This document shows, piece after piece, positions 28,876 through 39,132 of a stretch of DNA of 64,000 bases; the stretch's first letter is position 1, and every line of letters starts with the position of its first letter. This DNA comes from Sphingobium sp. TCM1 (GTDB lineage Bacteria > Pseudomonadota > Alphaproteobacteria > Sphingomonadales > Sphingomonadaceae). The position numbers and the translations under genes were made by a program. The notes below the pieces were generated by a model. The model did not search any database. It saw nothing but the letters and a program-made list of their open reading frames with translations, and was not told the DNA's origin. The stretch is taken from positions 127,743 through 191,742 of the forward strand of contig NZ_LXVX01000013.1 of the NCBI RefSeq assembly GCF_001650725.1, in the 5' to 3' direction.

Positions 28876-29012
28876 CAGATCTGATGGCTCGCGCCGATCT
28901 TCGCCAGTGTGATGGCGAAGAAGAGGATGACGAGGAAGCCCAGCAGCAGGCCGGTCACGATCGCCCGCGATTTCTGTCGCGCGCGCACCTGATCCTGTTC
29001 CTCCGGCGTCAC
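28875..29012 (-). CDS. CoxF-like small single-span protein
   Basis: A 45-residue gene missed by length filters. It starts with GTG at 29012-29010 on the ctaB stop (GTGA) and ends at the ctaG start (TGATG), so its frame is locked into the operon at both ends. The product has a basic, polar head ([15 protein letters not shown]) and one membrane span ([20 protein letters not shown]). Other Alphaproteobacteria carry a similar short gene, often called coxF, at this position. Function in oxidase assembly is inferred. Confidence 0.8.
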   Translation of the reverse strand: MTPEEQDQVRARQKSRAIVTGLLLGFLVILFFAITLAKIGASHQI

Positions 29013-29929
29013 GCCAGCAGCCAGCGGTCGACGACCACCGCCCCGAACAGCAGGAAAAGATAGAGGATCGAATATTTGAACAGCCGCTTTTCCGGCGCCA
29101 TGCGCGCGGGATCGCTTTCGCGCCGGCGATAGACCTGGAACGCCAGGGCGGCGAAGACCGCCGTGCCGAGCAGGGCGGCGGTGCCATAGATGGCCCCGGT
29201 CAGTTGCAGAAGCACCGGCGCCATTGCCGCGACCGCCATGATCGCGGTGTAGAGCCAGATCTGCCGACGCGTGGCCACCTCACCCGATACGACGGGCAGC
29301 ATGGGGATGCCGGCGGCGGCGTAATCGGTCTTCACGAACAGCGCGAGCGCCCAGAAATGGGGCGGCGTCCAGAAGAAGATCAGCATGAACAGAGCGACGG
29401 GCAGTGCGCTGATGTCCCCCGTCACGGCCGCCCAGCCGATCACCGGGGGGAAGGCGCCGGCCGCGCCGCCGATCACGATATTCTGGGCCGTGCGGGGCTT
29501 GAGCCAGATAGTGTAGACGAAGACGTAGAAGAGGATCGAGACGGTCAGTACCGCGGCGGCGAGCCAGTTGGTCGCTACGCCCATCAGCAGGACCGAGAAG
29601 AAGGAGAGGCCAACGCCGAAATGCAGCGCCGCCTGCCGGTCCATCCGGCCGGCGGGCAGCGGACGGTTGGCGGTGCGCTTCATCTTGGCGTCGATGTCCG
29701 CTTCCCACCACTGGTTCAGCGTGGCGGCCGCGCCGGCGCCCAGCGCGATGCAGAGAATCGCCGTAAAGGCCAGCACGGGATGGATGTGCCCCGGCGCGGC
29801 GAGCAGCCCGCATAGGCCCGTAAACACGACCAGCGTCATGACGCGCGGCTTTGTGAGCGCGACGAAATCCCGCCAATGGGCGGGCATTACCGGCTTGCTC
29901 ATCCCGGACATGATCGGCGAACTGGCCAT
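29009..29929 (-). CDS. ctaB: Protoheme IX farnesyltransferase (heme O synthase)
   Basis: Converts heme B to heme O, on the way to heme A of the oxidase. The 306 residues are very hydrophobic (about nine spans) and carry the prenyltransferase motifs [36 protein letters not shown] and the second Asp-rich loop [13 protein letters not shown]. The ATG at 29929 has an AGAGGAG site; an in-frame start far upstream is not credible. It sits 134 bases after ctaD. Confidence 0.96.
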   Translation of the reverse strand: MASSPIMSGMSKPVMPAHWRDFVALTKPRVMTLVVFTGLCGLLAAPGHIHPVLAFTAILCIALGAGAAATLNQWWEADIDAKMKRTANRPLPAGRMDRQAALHFGVGLSFFSVLLMGVATNWLAAAVLTVSILFYVFVYTIWLKPRTAQNIVIGGAAGAFPPVIGWAAVTGDISALPVALFMLIFFWTPPHFWALALFVKTDYAAAGIPMLPVVSGEVATRRQIWLYTAIMAVAAMAPVLLQLTGAIYGTAALLGTAVFAALAFQVYRRRESDPARMAPEKRLFKYSILYLFLLFGAVVVDRWLLA

Positions 29930-30063
29930 AAGCTCCTCTTGTATCAGTCGCGCGCCCCTTAAAGGCGCGCGCCGATTCCCGCAACGGACAGACGGTCCCA
30001 CCCCCCGGCGCCCGTTCGCAGCGCGCCGCACCCGGCCGGAGCCGAGGCGGCGCCCTGCGGCCA

Positions 30064-31749
<1,686 letters not shown>

Positions 31750-32757
31750 TCAAATCTTTTTTGCGCCATCGGCCGGAGCGGCCTGGGCGGTCGTTGCCGC
31801 CTCTTCCTTTTTCAGCGAACCGCCCTGCGAGCGCACCCACTGGTCGAACTGTTCGGGCGGCAGCGCCTCGATCGCGATCGGCATGAAGCCGTGGCGCGCG
31901 CCGCACAGTTCCGAACATTGGCCATAATAGACGCCCGGCTTCTCGATGGTGAAGCTCTTCTCGTTCAGGCGGCCCGGCACGGCGTCCATCTTCACCCAGA
32001 GCGAGGGCACGGCGAAGCTGTGGATGACGTCGGCGGCGGTGATGATCAGCTTGACCGGGCGGCCGGCGGGCAGAACCAGCCGATTGTCGGGCGCCAGCAG
32101 ATAAGGCTCGCCATTGGCCCTGGCCTTGTCCTCCGGCAGCATGTTGGACACGAACTCGGCGATACCGGCGTCGGGATATTCATAGCCCCAATACCATTGA
32201 TAGCCCGTAACCTTGACGGTCAGCGCATCCTTGGGCGCGGGCTTGTACTGGTCGGCGAGCAGGCCGATGGACGGCACCGCGATCGCCAACAGGATGAGCA
32301 CCGGCACGACCGTCCAGATGACTTCGATGAAGGTGTTGTGCGATGTCTTCGACGGCACCGGATTGGCGCTGCGGCGATAGCGGACCATCACATAGAGCAT
32401 CAGGGCCAGCACGAGGATGGAAATGATGGTGATGATCGGCAGCAGCAGCACGTCATGCAGCCAGCGCGCACTGCGCCCGGTTTCGGTAAATTGTTCCTGC
32501 AGCGTGATTTCGCCAGGACGGGGCATACCGATGCCTTCGGTCGGTTTCATCCGCGGCGGGGCCGCGACCTTGGCCACGGGGGCAGCTTCGGCGGCCGGCG
32601 CGGCGGCGTTCGCCGCCGATTCGGCGGGCGCCGCGGCATTGTCCGCAACCGGCGCAGCGACGGCGGCGTCATCCTGTGCAAAAGCGTGGCCGTTCATCGC
32701 GACGGCGGGCGCAAAGGCCAGCAAACCGGCGAGAACGAGCGATTTCACCTTTTTCAT
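31750..32757 (-). CDS. ctaC: Cytochrome c oxidase subunit II
   Basis: Carries the CuA electron-entry centre. The 335 residues have a signal peptide ending AFAQ, an Ala/Pro-rich linker of about 45 residues, two membrane spans (IITIISILVLALMLYVMV, VVPVLILLAIAVPSIGLL), the TGYQWYWGYEYPD segment and the CuA motif CSELCGARHGFM. No cytochrome c domain follows, so the enzyme uses an external cytochrome c. It is the first gene of the oxidase operon. Confidence 0.97.
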   Translation of the reverse strand: MKKVKSLVLAGLLAFAPAVAMNGHAFAQDDAAVAAPVADNAAAPAESAANAAAPAAEAAPVAKVAAPPRMKPTEGIGMPRPGEITLQEQFTETGRSARWLHDVLLLPIITIISILVLALMLYVMVRYRRSANPVPSKTSHNTFIEVIWTVVPVLILLAIAVPSIGLLADQYKPAPKDALTVKVTGYQWYWGYEYPDAGIAEFVSNMLPEDKARANGEPYLLAPDNRLVLPAGRPVKLIITAADVIHSFAVPSLWVKMDAVPGRLNEKSFTIEKPGVYYGQCSELCGARHGFMPIAIEALPPEQFDQWVRSQGGSLKKEEAATTAQAAPADGAKKI

Positions 32758-32845
32758 AGCCTCTTCATACCCCTAACCCCTTGGCGCCGCTGCAGCGAAG
32801 CCGCACATTGCGTGCATGGACTTCGCCCGGTCGGTTCTGACGCGG

Positions 32846-32874
32846 CTTATAGGCAGGGTTTCCGCCCGCCTCAA
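32846..32874 (-). promoter_or_regulatory. Probable promoter of the cytochrome oxidase operon
   Basis: TTGAGG (32874-32869) and TATAAG (32851-32846) on the minus strand are 17 bases apart, 89 bases upstream of the ctaC start. It is the best promoter in the 289-base gap between ctaC and the divergent pyrE gene; the rest of the gap shows nothing else convincing. Confidence 0.6.
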
Positions 32875-33046
32875 GCACAGATGGAGCAGATTTTCTTCGC
32901 TGTTGCAACGCATCCCCTGCCCGCCTATTTCGCAGGTCCGCGCACAGGGGCGCGGACGGGACGCGCAGGCGCGCGCCTTTTGATGCAGGGCAGTGGGCCG
33001 GGACGCGGACAGGCGCCGGGGCCACGCGACAGGATTAGTGAACGGC

Positions 33047-33628
33047 ATGACTGACGAGGAAGTATTGGCGGAATTCCGGGCAGCGGGCGCGCTGCTCGAA
33101 GGGCATTTCATCCTGTCGTCGGGTCGCCGCAGCGCCAATTATCTGCAATGCGCGCGGGTGCTGATGAACGCCGATCGCGCCGGCAAGCTGGCCCGCGCCA
33201 CGGTGCAGAAGCTGCCACGCGAATTGCGGCAGGAGATCGACCTGGTCGTTTCGCCGGCCATGGGCGGCCTCATCATCGGTCATGAAATCGGTCGCGCGCT
33301 CGACAAGGACGCCGTGTTCCTGGAGCGCCCCGAAGGGACGTTCGAGCTGCGCCGCGGCTTCGCCATATCGCCCGGGCAGAAAGTGCTGATGGTCGAGGAC
33401 GTGGTGACGACAGGCCTCTCCTCCCGCCAGGCGATCGAGGCGGTCGAAAAGGAAGGCGGCATCGTCGTGGCCGAGGCCGCGCTGGTCGACCGTTCGGCCG
33501 GCGAGGTCGACCTGGGCGTGCCCTTCTACCCGCTCGTGTCGATCAACTTCCCTGTCTATAACGAGGATGCCGTGCCGCCCGAACTGGCGGCGGTGCCGGC
33601 GATCAAGCCCGGCAGCAGGAAGCAGTAA
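33047..33628 (+). CDS. pyrE: Orotate phosphoribosyltransferase
   Basis: Makes OMP from orotate and PRPP in pyrimidine synthesis. The 193 residues include [19 protein letters not shown], the flexible loop region [14 protein letters not shown] and the PRPP-binding [14 protein letters not shown]. The ATG at 33047 follows AGGATTAGTGAACGGC; a GTG three codons earlier is possible. It opens the plus-strand unit pyrE-pdxJ-acpS-lepB. Confidence 0.95.
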   Translation: MTDEEVLAEFRAAGALLEGHFILSSGRRSANYLQCARVLMNADRAGKLARATVQKLPRELRQEIDLVVSPAMGGLIIGHEIGRALDKDAVFLERPEGTFELRRGFAISPGQKVLMVEDVVTTGLSSRQAIEAVEKEGGIVVAEAALVDRSAGEVDLGVPFYPLVSINFPVYNEDAVPPELAAVPAIKPGSRKQ

Positions 33629-33631
33629 GCG

Positions 33632-34363
33632 ATGAGCGCTGCCCCCCTGCGCCTTGGCGTCAACATCGACCATGTGGCGACCATCCGGAACGCGCGCGGG
33701 GGCGAGCATCCCGATCCGGTCAAGGCCGCGCTGCTCGCGGTGAAGGCCGGGGCGGACGGCATCACCGCCCATCTGCGCGAGGATCGGCGCCATATCCGCG
33801 ACGCGGATATCGCGATGCTGATGGCGGCGCTGGACGTGCCGCTGAACCTGGAAATGGCGGCGACGCCGGAGATGCTGGAAATCGCGCTCAAGCATCGCCC
33901 GCACGCCGCCTGCATCGTCCCGGAAAAGCGCGAGGAGCGCACTACCGAGGGTGGTCTCGACGCGGCCGGGCAGATCGGGGCGCTGACGCCGATCGTCGCC
34001 CGGCTCAACGACGCGGGCATCCGCGTGAGCCTGTTCATCGAGGCCGACGCCGCGCAGATCGAGGCCGCGATCCGGCTGGGCGCGCCGGTGGTGGAATTTC
34101 ACACCGGCGCCTATGCCCATCTCGACGGATCGGCGCGCGCGGCGGAACTGCGGCGGATCGCCGACGCGGCGGCGCTGGCGGCCAAGAACGGCATCGAACC
34201 CCATGCCGGCCACGGCCTGACCTTCGACAATGTCGCGCCGATCGCCGCCATCCCGCAGGTCGCCGAGCTCAATATCGGCCATTTCCTGGTCGGCGAGGCG
34301 ATCTTCGGTGGGCTGGAGGGCAGCATCCGCGAAATGCGGCGGCAGATGGACCTGGCCCGTTGA
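33632..34363 (+). CDS. pdxJ: Pyridoxine 5'-phosphate synthase
   Basis: Last step of the DXP-dependent vitamin B6 pathway. The 243-residue TIM barrel starts [18 protein letters not shown] and has [32 protein letters not shown] and [15 protein letters not shown], all diagnostic. It starts 3 bases after pyrE and overlaps acpS by 4 bases, so the genes are translated together. Confidence 0.97.
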   Translation: MSAAPLRLGVNIDHVATIRNARGGEHPDPVKAALLAVKAGADGITAHLREDRRHIRDADIAMLMAALDVPLNLEMAATPEMLEIALKHRPHAACIVPEKREERTTEGGLDAAGQIGALTPIVARLNDAGIRVSLFIEADAAQIEAAIRLGAPVVEFHTGAYAHLDGSARAAELRRIADAAALAAKNGIEPHAGHGLTFDNVAPIAAIPQVAELNIGHFLVGEAIFGGLEGSIREMRRQMDLAR

Positions 34364-34761
34364 TCATCGGCCTCGGCTCCGATCTCTGCAATATCGAGCG
34401 GATCCAAAACTCGCTCGACCGCTTCGGCGAGCGGTTCGTCCAGCGCGTGTTCACCGATGTCGAGCAGGCCAAGGCCAACCGCCGCCCCTTTACCAGGGCC
34501 GGGACGCTAGCCAAGCGTTTCGCCGCCAAGGAGGCCTTTTCCAAGGCGGTCGGCACCGGGTTCAAGGCGGGCGTGTTCATGAAGGACATCGGCGTGGTCA
34601 ACGCGCCGTCCGGCGCACCGACGCTCGCGCTGACGGGCGGCGCGCTGGCGCGGCTGGAAGCCATGGTTCCGGCGGGACACAGGCCGGTCATTCATCTGAC
34701 GCTCACTGACGATCATCCATGGGCGCAGGCCTTCGTCATCATCGAGGCACTGCCCCTGTGA
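34360..34761 (+). CDS. acpS: Holo-[acyl-carrier-protein] synthase
   Basis: Transfers phosphopantetheine from CoA to acyl carrier protein. The 133 residues begin [15 protein letters not shown] (Asp8 metal ligand) and contain [16 protein letters not shown] with the second ligand Glu. The start codon is TTG at 34360, overlapping the pdxJ stop as TTGA, and the stop overlaps the lepB GTG. The pdxJ-acpS-lepB order is common in Alphaproteobacteria. Confidence 0.95.
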   Translation: MIIGLGSDLCNIERIQNSLDRFGERFVQRVFTDVEQAKANRRPFTRAGTLAKRFAAKEAFSKAVGTGFKAGVFMKDIGVVNAPSGAPTLALTGGALARLEAMVPAGHRPVIHLTLTDDHPWAQAFVIIEALPL

Positions 34762-35672
34762 GCGACAATCATCCCAACGAAAGCCAGCCCGTGACGGCCA
34801 TCGACCTGCCTGACGACCAGCCCGCCCCCGATATGCCGGACCAGGCCGAAACGAAGCCGGCGGTCAACTGGTGGCATGAGGTGAAAAGCATCACGCTGCT
34901 GATCCTGGCGGTGCTGGCCTTCCACAGCTTCGTCGCCAAGCCCTTCTACATCCCCAGCGAATCGATGATGCCGGTGCTGCTGACCGGCGACCGGCTGGTG
35001 GTGAGCAAATTTCCCTATGGCTGGTCCTATGTCTCACCCAGTTTCCATCCCCTGCCCTTCCTGAAGGGCCGCATCCTGGGCCGCCTGCCCGAGCGCGGCG
35101 ACATCGTCATCGTGTCGCCGCAAAACCGGCGCGAGGATTATATCAAGCGCGTGATCGGCCTGCCCGGCGACATCATCGAGGTGCGCGGCGGCCAGGTGAT
35201 GCTGAACGGCGTGGCGGTGAAGCAGAAGGCGATGAAGCCGCTGCGCATCCCGGTGGACGGCAACGCTCCCTGTTCGCCGCTGCAATTCCCCGGTGCCCGC
35301 ATCACCGGCAAGGACGGGCGCGATTATTGCGAACTGCCGGTGCGGCAGGAAATCCTGCCCAACGGCAGGAGCTACGTCACGATCGACATGGGGCCGAGCG
35401 CGCTCGACTGGTACGGTCCGGTGCGCGTGCCGGCGAACCATGTCTTCCTGATGGGCGACAATCGCGACAACAGCGCCGACAGCCGCGCCCCGCTGGAGGA
35501 AAATGGCCTGGGCGGGCCGGTGCCGTGGGAGGCGATCGGCGGCCGGGCGGAGTTCATCACCTTCAGCCTCGACGGCGATTCGACCTGGAACCCGCTGAGC
35601 TGGCTCCATGCCTTCCGCGGCGGACGCGCGGGGAACAGCCTGCGCCCGGAGAGCGTTACCGACCCGAAATAG
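34758..35672 (+). CDS. lepB: Signal peptidase I
   Basis: Removes signal peptides from exported proteins. The 304 residues have an acidic, Pro-rich N-tail of about 35 residues, one membrane span ([19 protein letters not shown]), the catalytic Ser in [14 protein letters not shown], the catalytic Lys in [12 protein letters not shown] and the late box [13 protein letters not shown]. The start is a GTG at 34758 on the acpS stop (GTGA). The N-terminal cytosolic tail is long but usual in this group. Confidence 0.95.
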   Translation: MSDNHPNESQPVTAIDLPDDQPAPDMPDQAETKPAVNWWHEVKSITLLILAVLAFHSFVAKPFYIPSESMMPVLLTGDRLVVSKFPYGWSYVSPSFHPLPFLKGRILGRLPERGDIVIVSPQNRREDYIKRVIGLPGDIIEVRGGQVMLNGVAVKQKAMKPLRIPVDGNAPCSPLQFPGARITGKDGRDYCELPVRQEILPNGRSYVTIDMGPSALDWYGPVRVPANHVFLMGDNRDNSADSRAPLEENGLGGPVPWEAIGGRAEFITFSLDGDSTWNPLSWLHAFRGGRAGNSLRPESVTDPK

Positions 35673-35694
35673 ACTGGCTGAAAGGGGTTCGGGT

Positions 35695-36759
35695 TTGAGC
35701 GACAGGCACCATCATGTCGAGGAACCCGGCCCCAGCGAAATGCGCAGCGCGCTGGTCCAGCATGAACTGAAACGCGCGGGCGTCTGGTTCGCGATCGGCA
35801 TCGCGATCGCACTGGTCGTGCTCCTGGCCCAGCCGCTGATGCTCATCATGGGCGCGCTGGTGCTGGCGACGATGATGGACGGCGGCGCGCGCCTGCTGGG
35901 CCGGGTGCTGCCGATCGCGCGGGGGTGGCGCCTGACCATCGTGCTTCTGGGCGCGGTCGCCTTCCTCGCCTATACTTTCTACCTCACCGGATCGAGCCTG
36001 GCCGAGCAGGCGCAGGCGATGCGCGGCATCGTCGAGGCGCAGGTGGCGCGGATCGGCGGCTGGATGCAGCAATTGGGCGTCAGCACCACGCCCGATGACC
36101 TGAAAAGCCTGGCACAGCAGGCGATGAGCAGCATGGGCCGGGTGACGGCGGCGGTCGGCACCGCGGTGGGCGCGATCACCAGCGCCGTCATGATGCTGGT
36201 GCTGGCGATTTTCATCGCGGTCGAACCGAAGCTCTACGAGCGCGGCGTCGCCTGGATGCTGCCGATGGAAAAGCGCGCGCATTTCTACCGCATCGCCGAC
36301 CGGATGGGATGGACGCTGCGGCGGCTGATGTTCGGGCGGCTGATCGGCATGGCGGTGGAGGGGGTGGGCACTTGGCTGCTGCTGTGGGCCGGCGGCGTGC
36401 CGATGGCGGGGCTGCTGGGCATCCTCACCGGACTGTTCGCCTTCCTGCCCAATCTCGGCTCGATCATATCGGGCATCCTCATCATCCTCGTCGGCTTTTC
36501 GGCGGGAACCGACACGGGGCTCTATGCCTTCGGCGTCTATCTGGCGGTGCAGGTCGTCGATGGCTATCTGATCGTGCCGATGGTGGCCAAGCGCGCGACC
36601 GACCTGGCGCCGGCGCTGGTGCTGGCGGCGCAGATCCTGTTCGGCGCGCTGTTCGGCATCATCGGCCTGTTCCTGGCCGATCCGATCGTGGCGATGATCA
36701 AGGTCTATCTGGAGGAGCGGTCCAAGGCGATGGCCGCCGGGCGCGACGCGGAGAGCTAG
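35695..36759 (+). CDS. AI-2E family (PerM-like) transporter
   Basis: A 354-residue inner-membrane protein with about eight spans, in the layout of the AI-2E/PerM exporters: an N-terminal pair (FAIGIAIALVVLLAQPLMLI), a soluble segment near 120-170, and a C-terminal block with GLFAFLPNLGSIISG and LIVPMVAKRATDLAPALVL, which are the conserved loops. The start is a TTG at 35695 with AAAGGGG upstream; an ATG at 35740 is an alternative. Substrate unknown; family members export small molecules or Na+. Confidence 0.88.
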   Translation: MSDRHHHVEEPGPSEMRSALVQHELKRAGVWFAIGIAIALVVLLAQPLMLIMGALVLATMMDGGARLLGRVLPIARGWRLTIVLLGAVAFLAYTFYLTGSSLAEQAQAMRGIVEAQVARIGGWMQQLGVSTTPDDLKSLAQQAMSSMGRVTAAVGTAVGAITSAVMMLVLAIFIAVEPKLYERGVAWMLPMEKRAHFYRIADRMGWTLRRLMFGRLIGMAVEGVGTWLLLWAGGVPMAGLLGILTGLFAFLPNLGSIISGILIILVGFSAGTDTGLYAFGVYLAVQVVDGYLIVPMVAKRATDLAPALVLAAQILFGALFGIIGLFLADPIVAMIKVYLEERSKAMAAGRDAES

Positions 36760-36861
36760 GCCAATCCCTTTCATTGGCATGTCCCGGGGCCGGGAACGTC
36801 CCGGCTGTCCGATGCTTGATCTCATGATAGCATGACACAGTTTTGAGAGAGGAGTCGCGCC

Positions 36862-37191
36862 ATGACCATCGGCCTGGACAAGGAGAAGAAGCTGCATTTC
36901 GACCTCACCAATGTCGGAATGCGCGCCCAGGCGACCGCCGTAGGCTTGTTGCAGCTGTGCCGGGAACTGAGGAGCGCCGGCATATTGGACGATGCGGCGG
37001 TCGAGCGGATCAAGAACGCCATCGCATGCGACATAGAGGTGTCGGCGCCGCGATCGGTCGCCACCCCCGCCTATCGGCGCGACATCAAGGGGCGGTTGGA
37101 CCAGTTGTTCGCGGGCGAGGCGAAGATCGGCAGCGCCGATGCCCTGGCCTTCGGCGCGACGGCCGACACGGCCTGTCGCGATCCGGACTGA
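36862..37191 (+). CDS. Conserved-looking 109-residue protein, function unknown
   Basis: A soluble protein (MTIGLDKEKKLHFDLTNVG start) that is largely helical by composition, with ATAVGLLQLCRELRSAG and AVERIKNAIACDIEVS. There is no signal peptide or membrane span, and no family is recognised. GAGAGGAG precedes the ATG by 8 bases, a strong site. It stands alone between the transporter gene and the convergent FKBP gene. Confidence 0.65.
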   Translation: MTIGLDKEKKLHFDLTNVGMRAQATAVGLLQLCRELRSAGILDDAAVERIKNAIACDIEVSAPRSVATPAYRRDIKGRLDQLFAGEAKIGSADALAFGATADTACRDPD

Positions 37192-37195
37192 ACGG

Positions 37196-37227
37196 ACAAA
37201 AGAAAAGGGGCCGACAAACGGCCCCTT
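37196..37227 (-). terminator. Rho-independent terminator of the FKBP gene
   Basis: AAGGGGCCG (37205-37213) pairs with CGGCCCCTT (37219-37227) over a 5-base loop. On the minus strand the stem is followed by TTCTTTTG. It lies 25 bases after the FKBP stop and also separates it from the plus-strand 109-residue gene. Confidence 0.85.
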
Positions 37228-37251
37228 CCTCGACTCATCCGGCTGCGTGGG

Positions 37252-37830
37252 TCACTGACCCGCTGGTGGCATCGCGCCAGGCTGCGGCATACCGCCCTGC
37301 TGCTGCATCATCTGCTGCTGCAACTGCATCAGTTCCGCCTTCGACTTGAAATCGTGCAGCGTCACGTCGAACACCAGCACCGAACCGCCGGGGATCGGGC
37401 CATTGTCGGCATCGCCATAGCCCAGCTGCGGCGGAATCCACAGGCGGTACTTGCCGCCCTTCTTCATCTTTTGCAGCCCTTCCGAGAAACCGGGCACGAC
37501 GCCGTCGATCGGCATCGGCGCCTGCGGATTCTCGTCGAAGACCGTGCCGTCGAGCAGCGCGCCCTTGTAGCCGACCAGCGCGACGTCGGACGTGGTCGGG
37601 CTGGCGCCCGTGCCTTCCTCCAGCACTTTGTACTGGAGGCCCGATTCGGTCGTCACCACGCCATCTTCACCGGCATTCTGCGACAGGAAAGCCGCCGGCG
37701 ACGCCGCGACACCCTGCTGCCCCGCCCATGCCAGGCCGCCCGCGGCCAGCGCGACGGCGGCAATGCCGACCCAGAGCCGCGTCAGCGACCCCTTGGCGAT
37801 AGGACGAAGGGGAACAGCCGTCGTGGACAT
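37252..37830 (-). CDS. FKBP-type peptidyl-prolyl cis-trans isomerase
   Basis: A 192-residue membrane-anchored foldase. A single span near 19-36 (RLWVGIAAVALAAGGLAWAG) leads to the FKBP domain with TTESGLQYKVLEEGTG, GYKGALLDGTVFDEN, DGVVPGFSEGLQKMKKGGKY and WIPPQLGYGD. The C-terminus is rich in Gln, Met and Pro (LMQLQQQMMQQQGGMPQPG). It probably folds proteins in the periplasm. It lies 80 bases downstream of rpsU on the same strand. Confidence 0.92.
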   Translation of the reverse strand: MSTTAVPLRPIAKGSLTRLWVGIAAVALAAGGLAWAGQQGVAASPAAFLSQNAGEDGVVTTESGLQYKVLEEGTGASPTTSDVALVGYKGALLDGTVFDENPQAPMPIDGVVPGFSEGLQKMKKGGKYRLWIPPQLGYGDADNGPIPGGSVLVFDVTLHDFKSKAELMQLQQQMMQQQGGMPQPGAMPPAGQ

Positions 37831-37910
37831 GGGCGTGCGCTCGCTAATTCAGGGCAGGAAAGTCGTCGGCAAACGGGGCCGCAGGATGCCGGCCCCGTCA
37901 GAACAGCGTC

Positions 37911-38117
37911 TTAACGGACGCCGTCGCGCTCGGCGCGCTTGCGCTCCATCTTGCGCGCGCGGCGGACCGCGGCGGCCTTTTCACGGGCGCGCTTTTCCGA
38001 CGGCTTCTCGTAGTGACGACGCAGCTTCATTTCGCGATACACGCCTTCACGCTGCAGCTTCTTCTTGAGCGCGCGGAGGGCCTGGTCGACATTGTTGTCG
38101 CGAACGATGATCTGCAT
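37911..38117 (-). CDS. rpsU: Ribosomal protein bS21 (S21)
   Basis: The 68-residue protein starts at the ATG at 38117 ([19 protein letters not shown]), the family start; six codons of in-frame extension upstream are not conserved in type. [20 protein letters not shown] and the Arg/Lys-rich tail are typical. S21 helps initiation at the 30S platform. It may be co-transcribed with the FKBP gene downstream. Confidence 0.96.
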   Translation of the reverse strand: MQIIVRDNNVDQALRALKKKLQREGVYREMKLRRHYEKPSEKRAREKAAAVRRARKMERKRAERDGVR

Positions 38118-38238
38118 AAGTCCGTCAATCTCCAATCAAAAACGGGCGGTTCGCCGGGACATCCAGTCCTTCCCGACGGCCCGACCGAATAGCAAAGCCA
38201 GTGAGTCGTCGCAGGTCATCCTGCGCCATGTGGGCGGC

Positions 38239-38267
38239 GCCCTATCAGCAGAGTCGCGCAAATTCAA
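38239..38267 (-). promoter_or_regulatory. Possible promoter of rpsU
   Basis: TTGAAT (38267-38262) and TAGGGC (38244-38239) on the minus strand are spaced by 17 bases. The -10 box is weak. The leader to the rpsU ATG would be about 115 nt. Confidence 0.4.
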
Positions 38268-38342
38268 CCCAAAAGGCCCGATCCTCGACTTTTGCGACGA
38301 GCGGGCGGATAGTGGCGCGATAAAAGACACAGGAGGATCGCC

Positions 38343-39101
38343 ATGGCAACCACCGCGCCCAAGCCCAGCATGTCGCCCGAAGAATGGGAGGCGCGCCAGC
38401 AGCTCGCCGCCTGCTACCGCATCTTCGACCATATGGGCTGGTCGGAACTCATCTACAACCACATCACCCTGCGGGTGCCGGGGGAAGACAATGCCTTCCT
38501 CATCAATCCGTTCGGCCTTGGCTATCATGAGGTGACGGCGTCCAACCTGGTCAAGATCGACATTGACGGCCATGTGCTGGACGGCAGCGCCTATCCGGTC
38601 AACCGGGCGGGCTTCACCCAGCACAGCGTGTTCCACCGGCACCTGCCTGACGCCCATTGCATCATCCACACCCACACGACCGCCGGCATGGCGGTGAGCG
38701 CGTGCGCCGAAGGGCTGCGGCCGATCAGCTTCTATGCCGCCGCCTTCATCGGCCGCATCGCCTATCACGACTTTGAAGGGGTCACGATTCGGCCAGAGGA
38801 AGGCGAACGGCTGATCGCGCATCTGGGGGACAGGCGGGTGATGATGCTGCGCAATCACGGAACCCTGGTGATGGCGTCGACCCTGCCCGAAGCCTTCCTG
38901 AAGCAGTGGATGCTGCAACGGGCGTGCGAGATCCAGGTGGCGGCGGGCGCGGCGGGAACGCCGATCGACATCCCGCCTGAGGTGATCGCGGTGCATCAGC
39001 GTGACCTGTCCGGGGTGCAGCTGCCCGTCGGGCCGGGGGTGCCGGATTTCCAGTCCATGGTGCGGGTGATCGACCGGATCGATTCGAGCTGGCAGCGGTA
39101 A
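38343..39101 (+). CDS. Class II aldolase/adducin family protein
   Basis: A 252-residue zinc enzyme of the fuculose-phosphate-aldolase fold. The N-terminal WSELIYNHITLRVPG matches the family, the first zinc histidines are in IIHTHTTAGMAV and the last in MMLRNHGTLVMA. AGGAGGATCGCC precedes the ATG. Many members of this type in Proteobacteria have no assigned substrate. It converges with the 5-oxoprolinase gene, whose end lies 31 bases away behind a hairpin. Confidence 0.9.
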   Translation: MATTAPKPSMSPEEWEARQQLAACYRIFDHMGWSELIYNHITLRVPGEDNAFLINPFGLGYHEVTASNLVKIDIDGHVLDGSAYPVNRAGFTQHSVFHRHLPDAHCIIHTHTTAGMAVSACAEGLRPISFYAAAFIGRIAYHDFEGVTIRPEEGERLIAHLGDRRVMMLRNHGTLVMASTLPEAFLKQWMLQRACEIQVAAGAAGTPIDIPPEVIAVHQRDLSGVQLPVGPGVPDFQSMVRVIDRIDSSWQR

Positions 39102-39115
39102 AGGCCGACGCCCGG

Positions 39116-39132
39116 CCCTTTCGAGCGAAGGG
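39116..39132. terminator. Short REP-like hairpin between convergent genes
   Basis: CCCTT (39116-39120) and AAGGG (39128-39132) flank TCGAGCG, forming a compact hairpin in the 31-base gap between the aldolase and 5-oxoprolinase genes. The inner TTTCGAGCGAA recurs in the hairpin at 52405-52431, which suggests a family of extragenic palindromes serving as terminators. Confidence 0.45.

Noticed and set aside
36780..36840. GGAAC followed by CTTG as an EcfG-type stress promoter for the gene at 36862
   Set aside because: The -10 element departs from the expected CGTT and the region contains overlapping GGGAC/GTCCC repeats that explain the match by chance.
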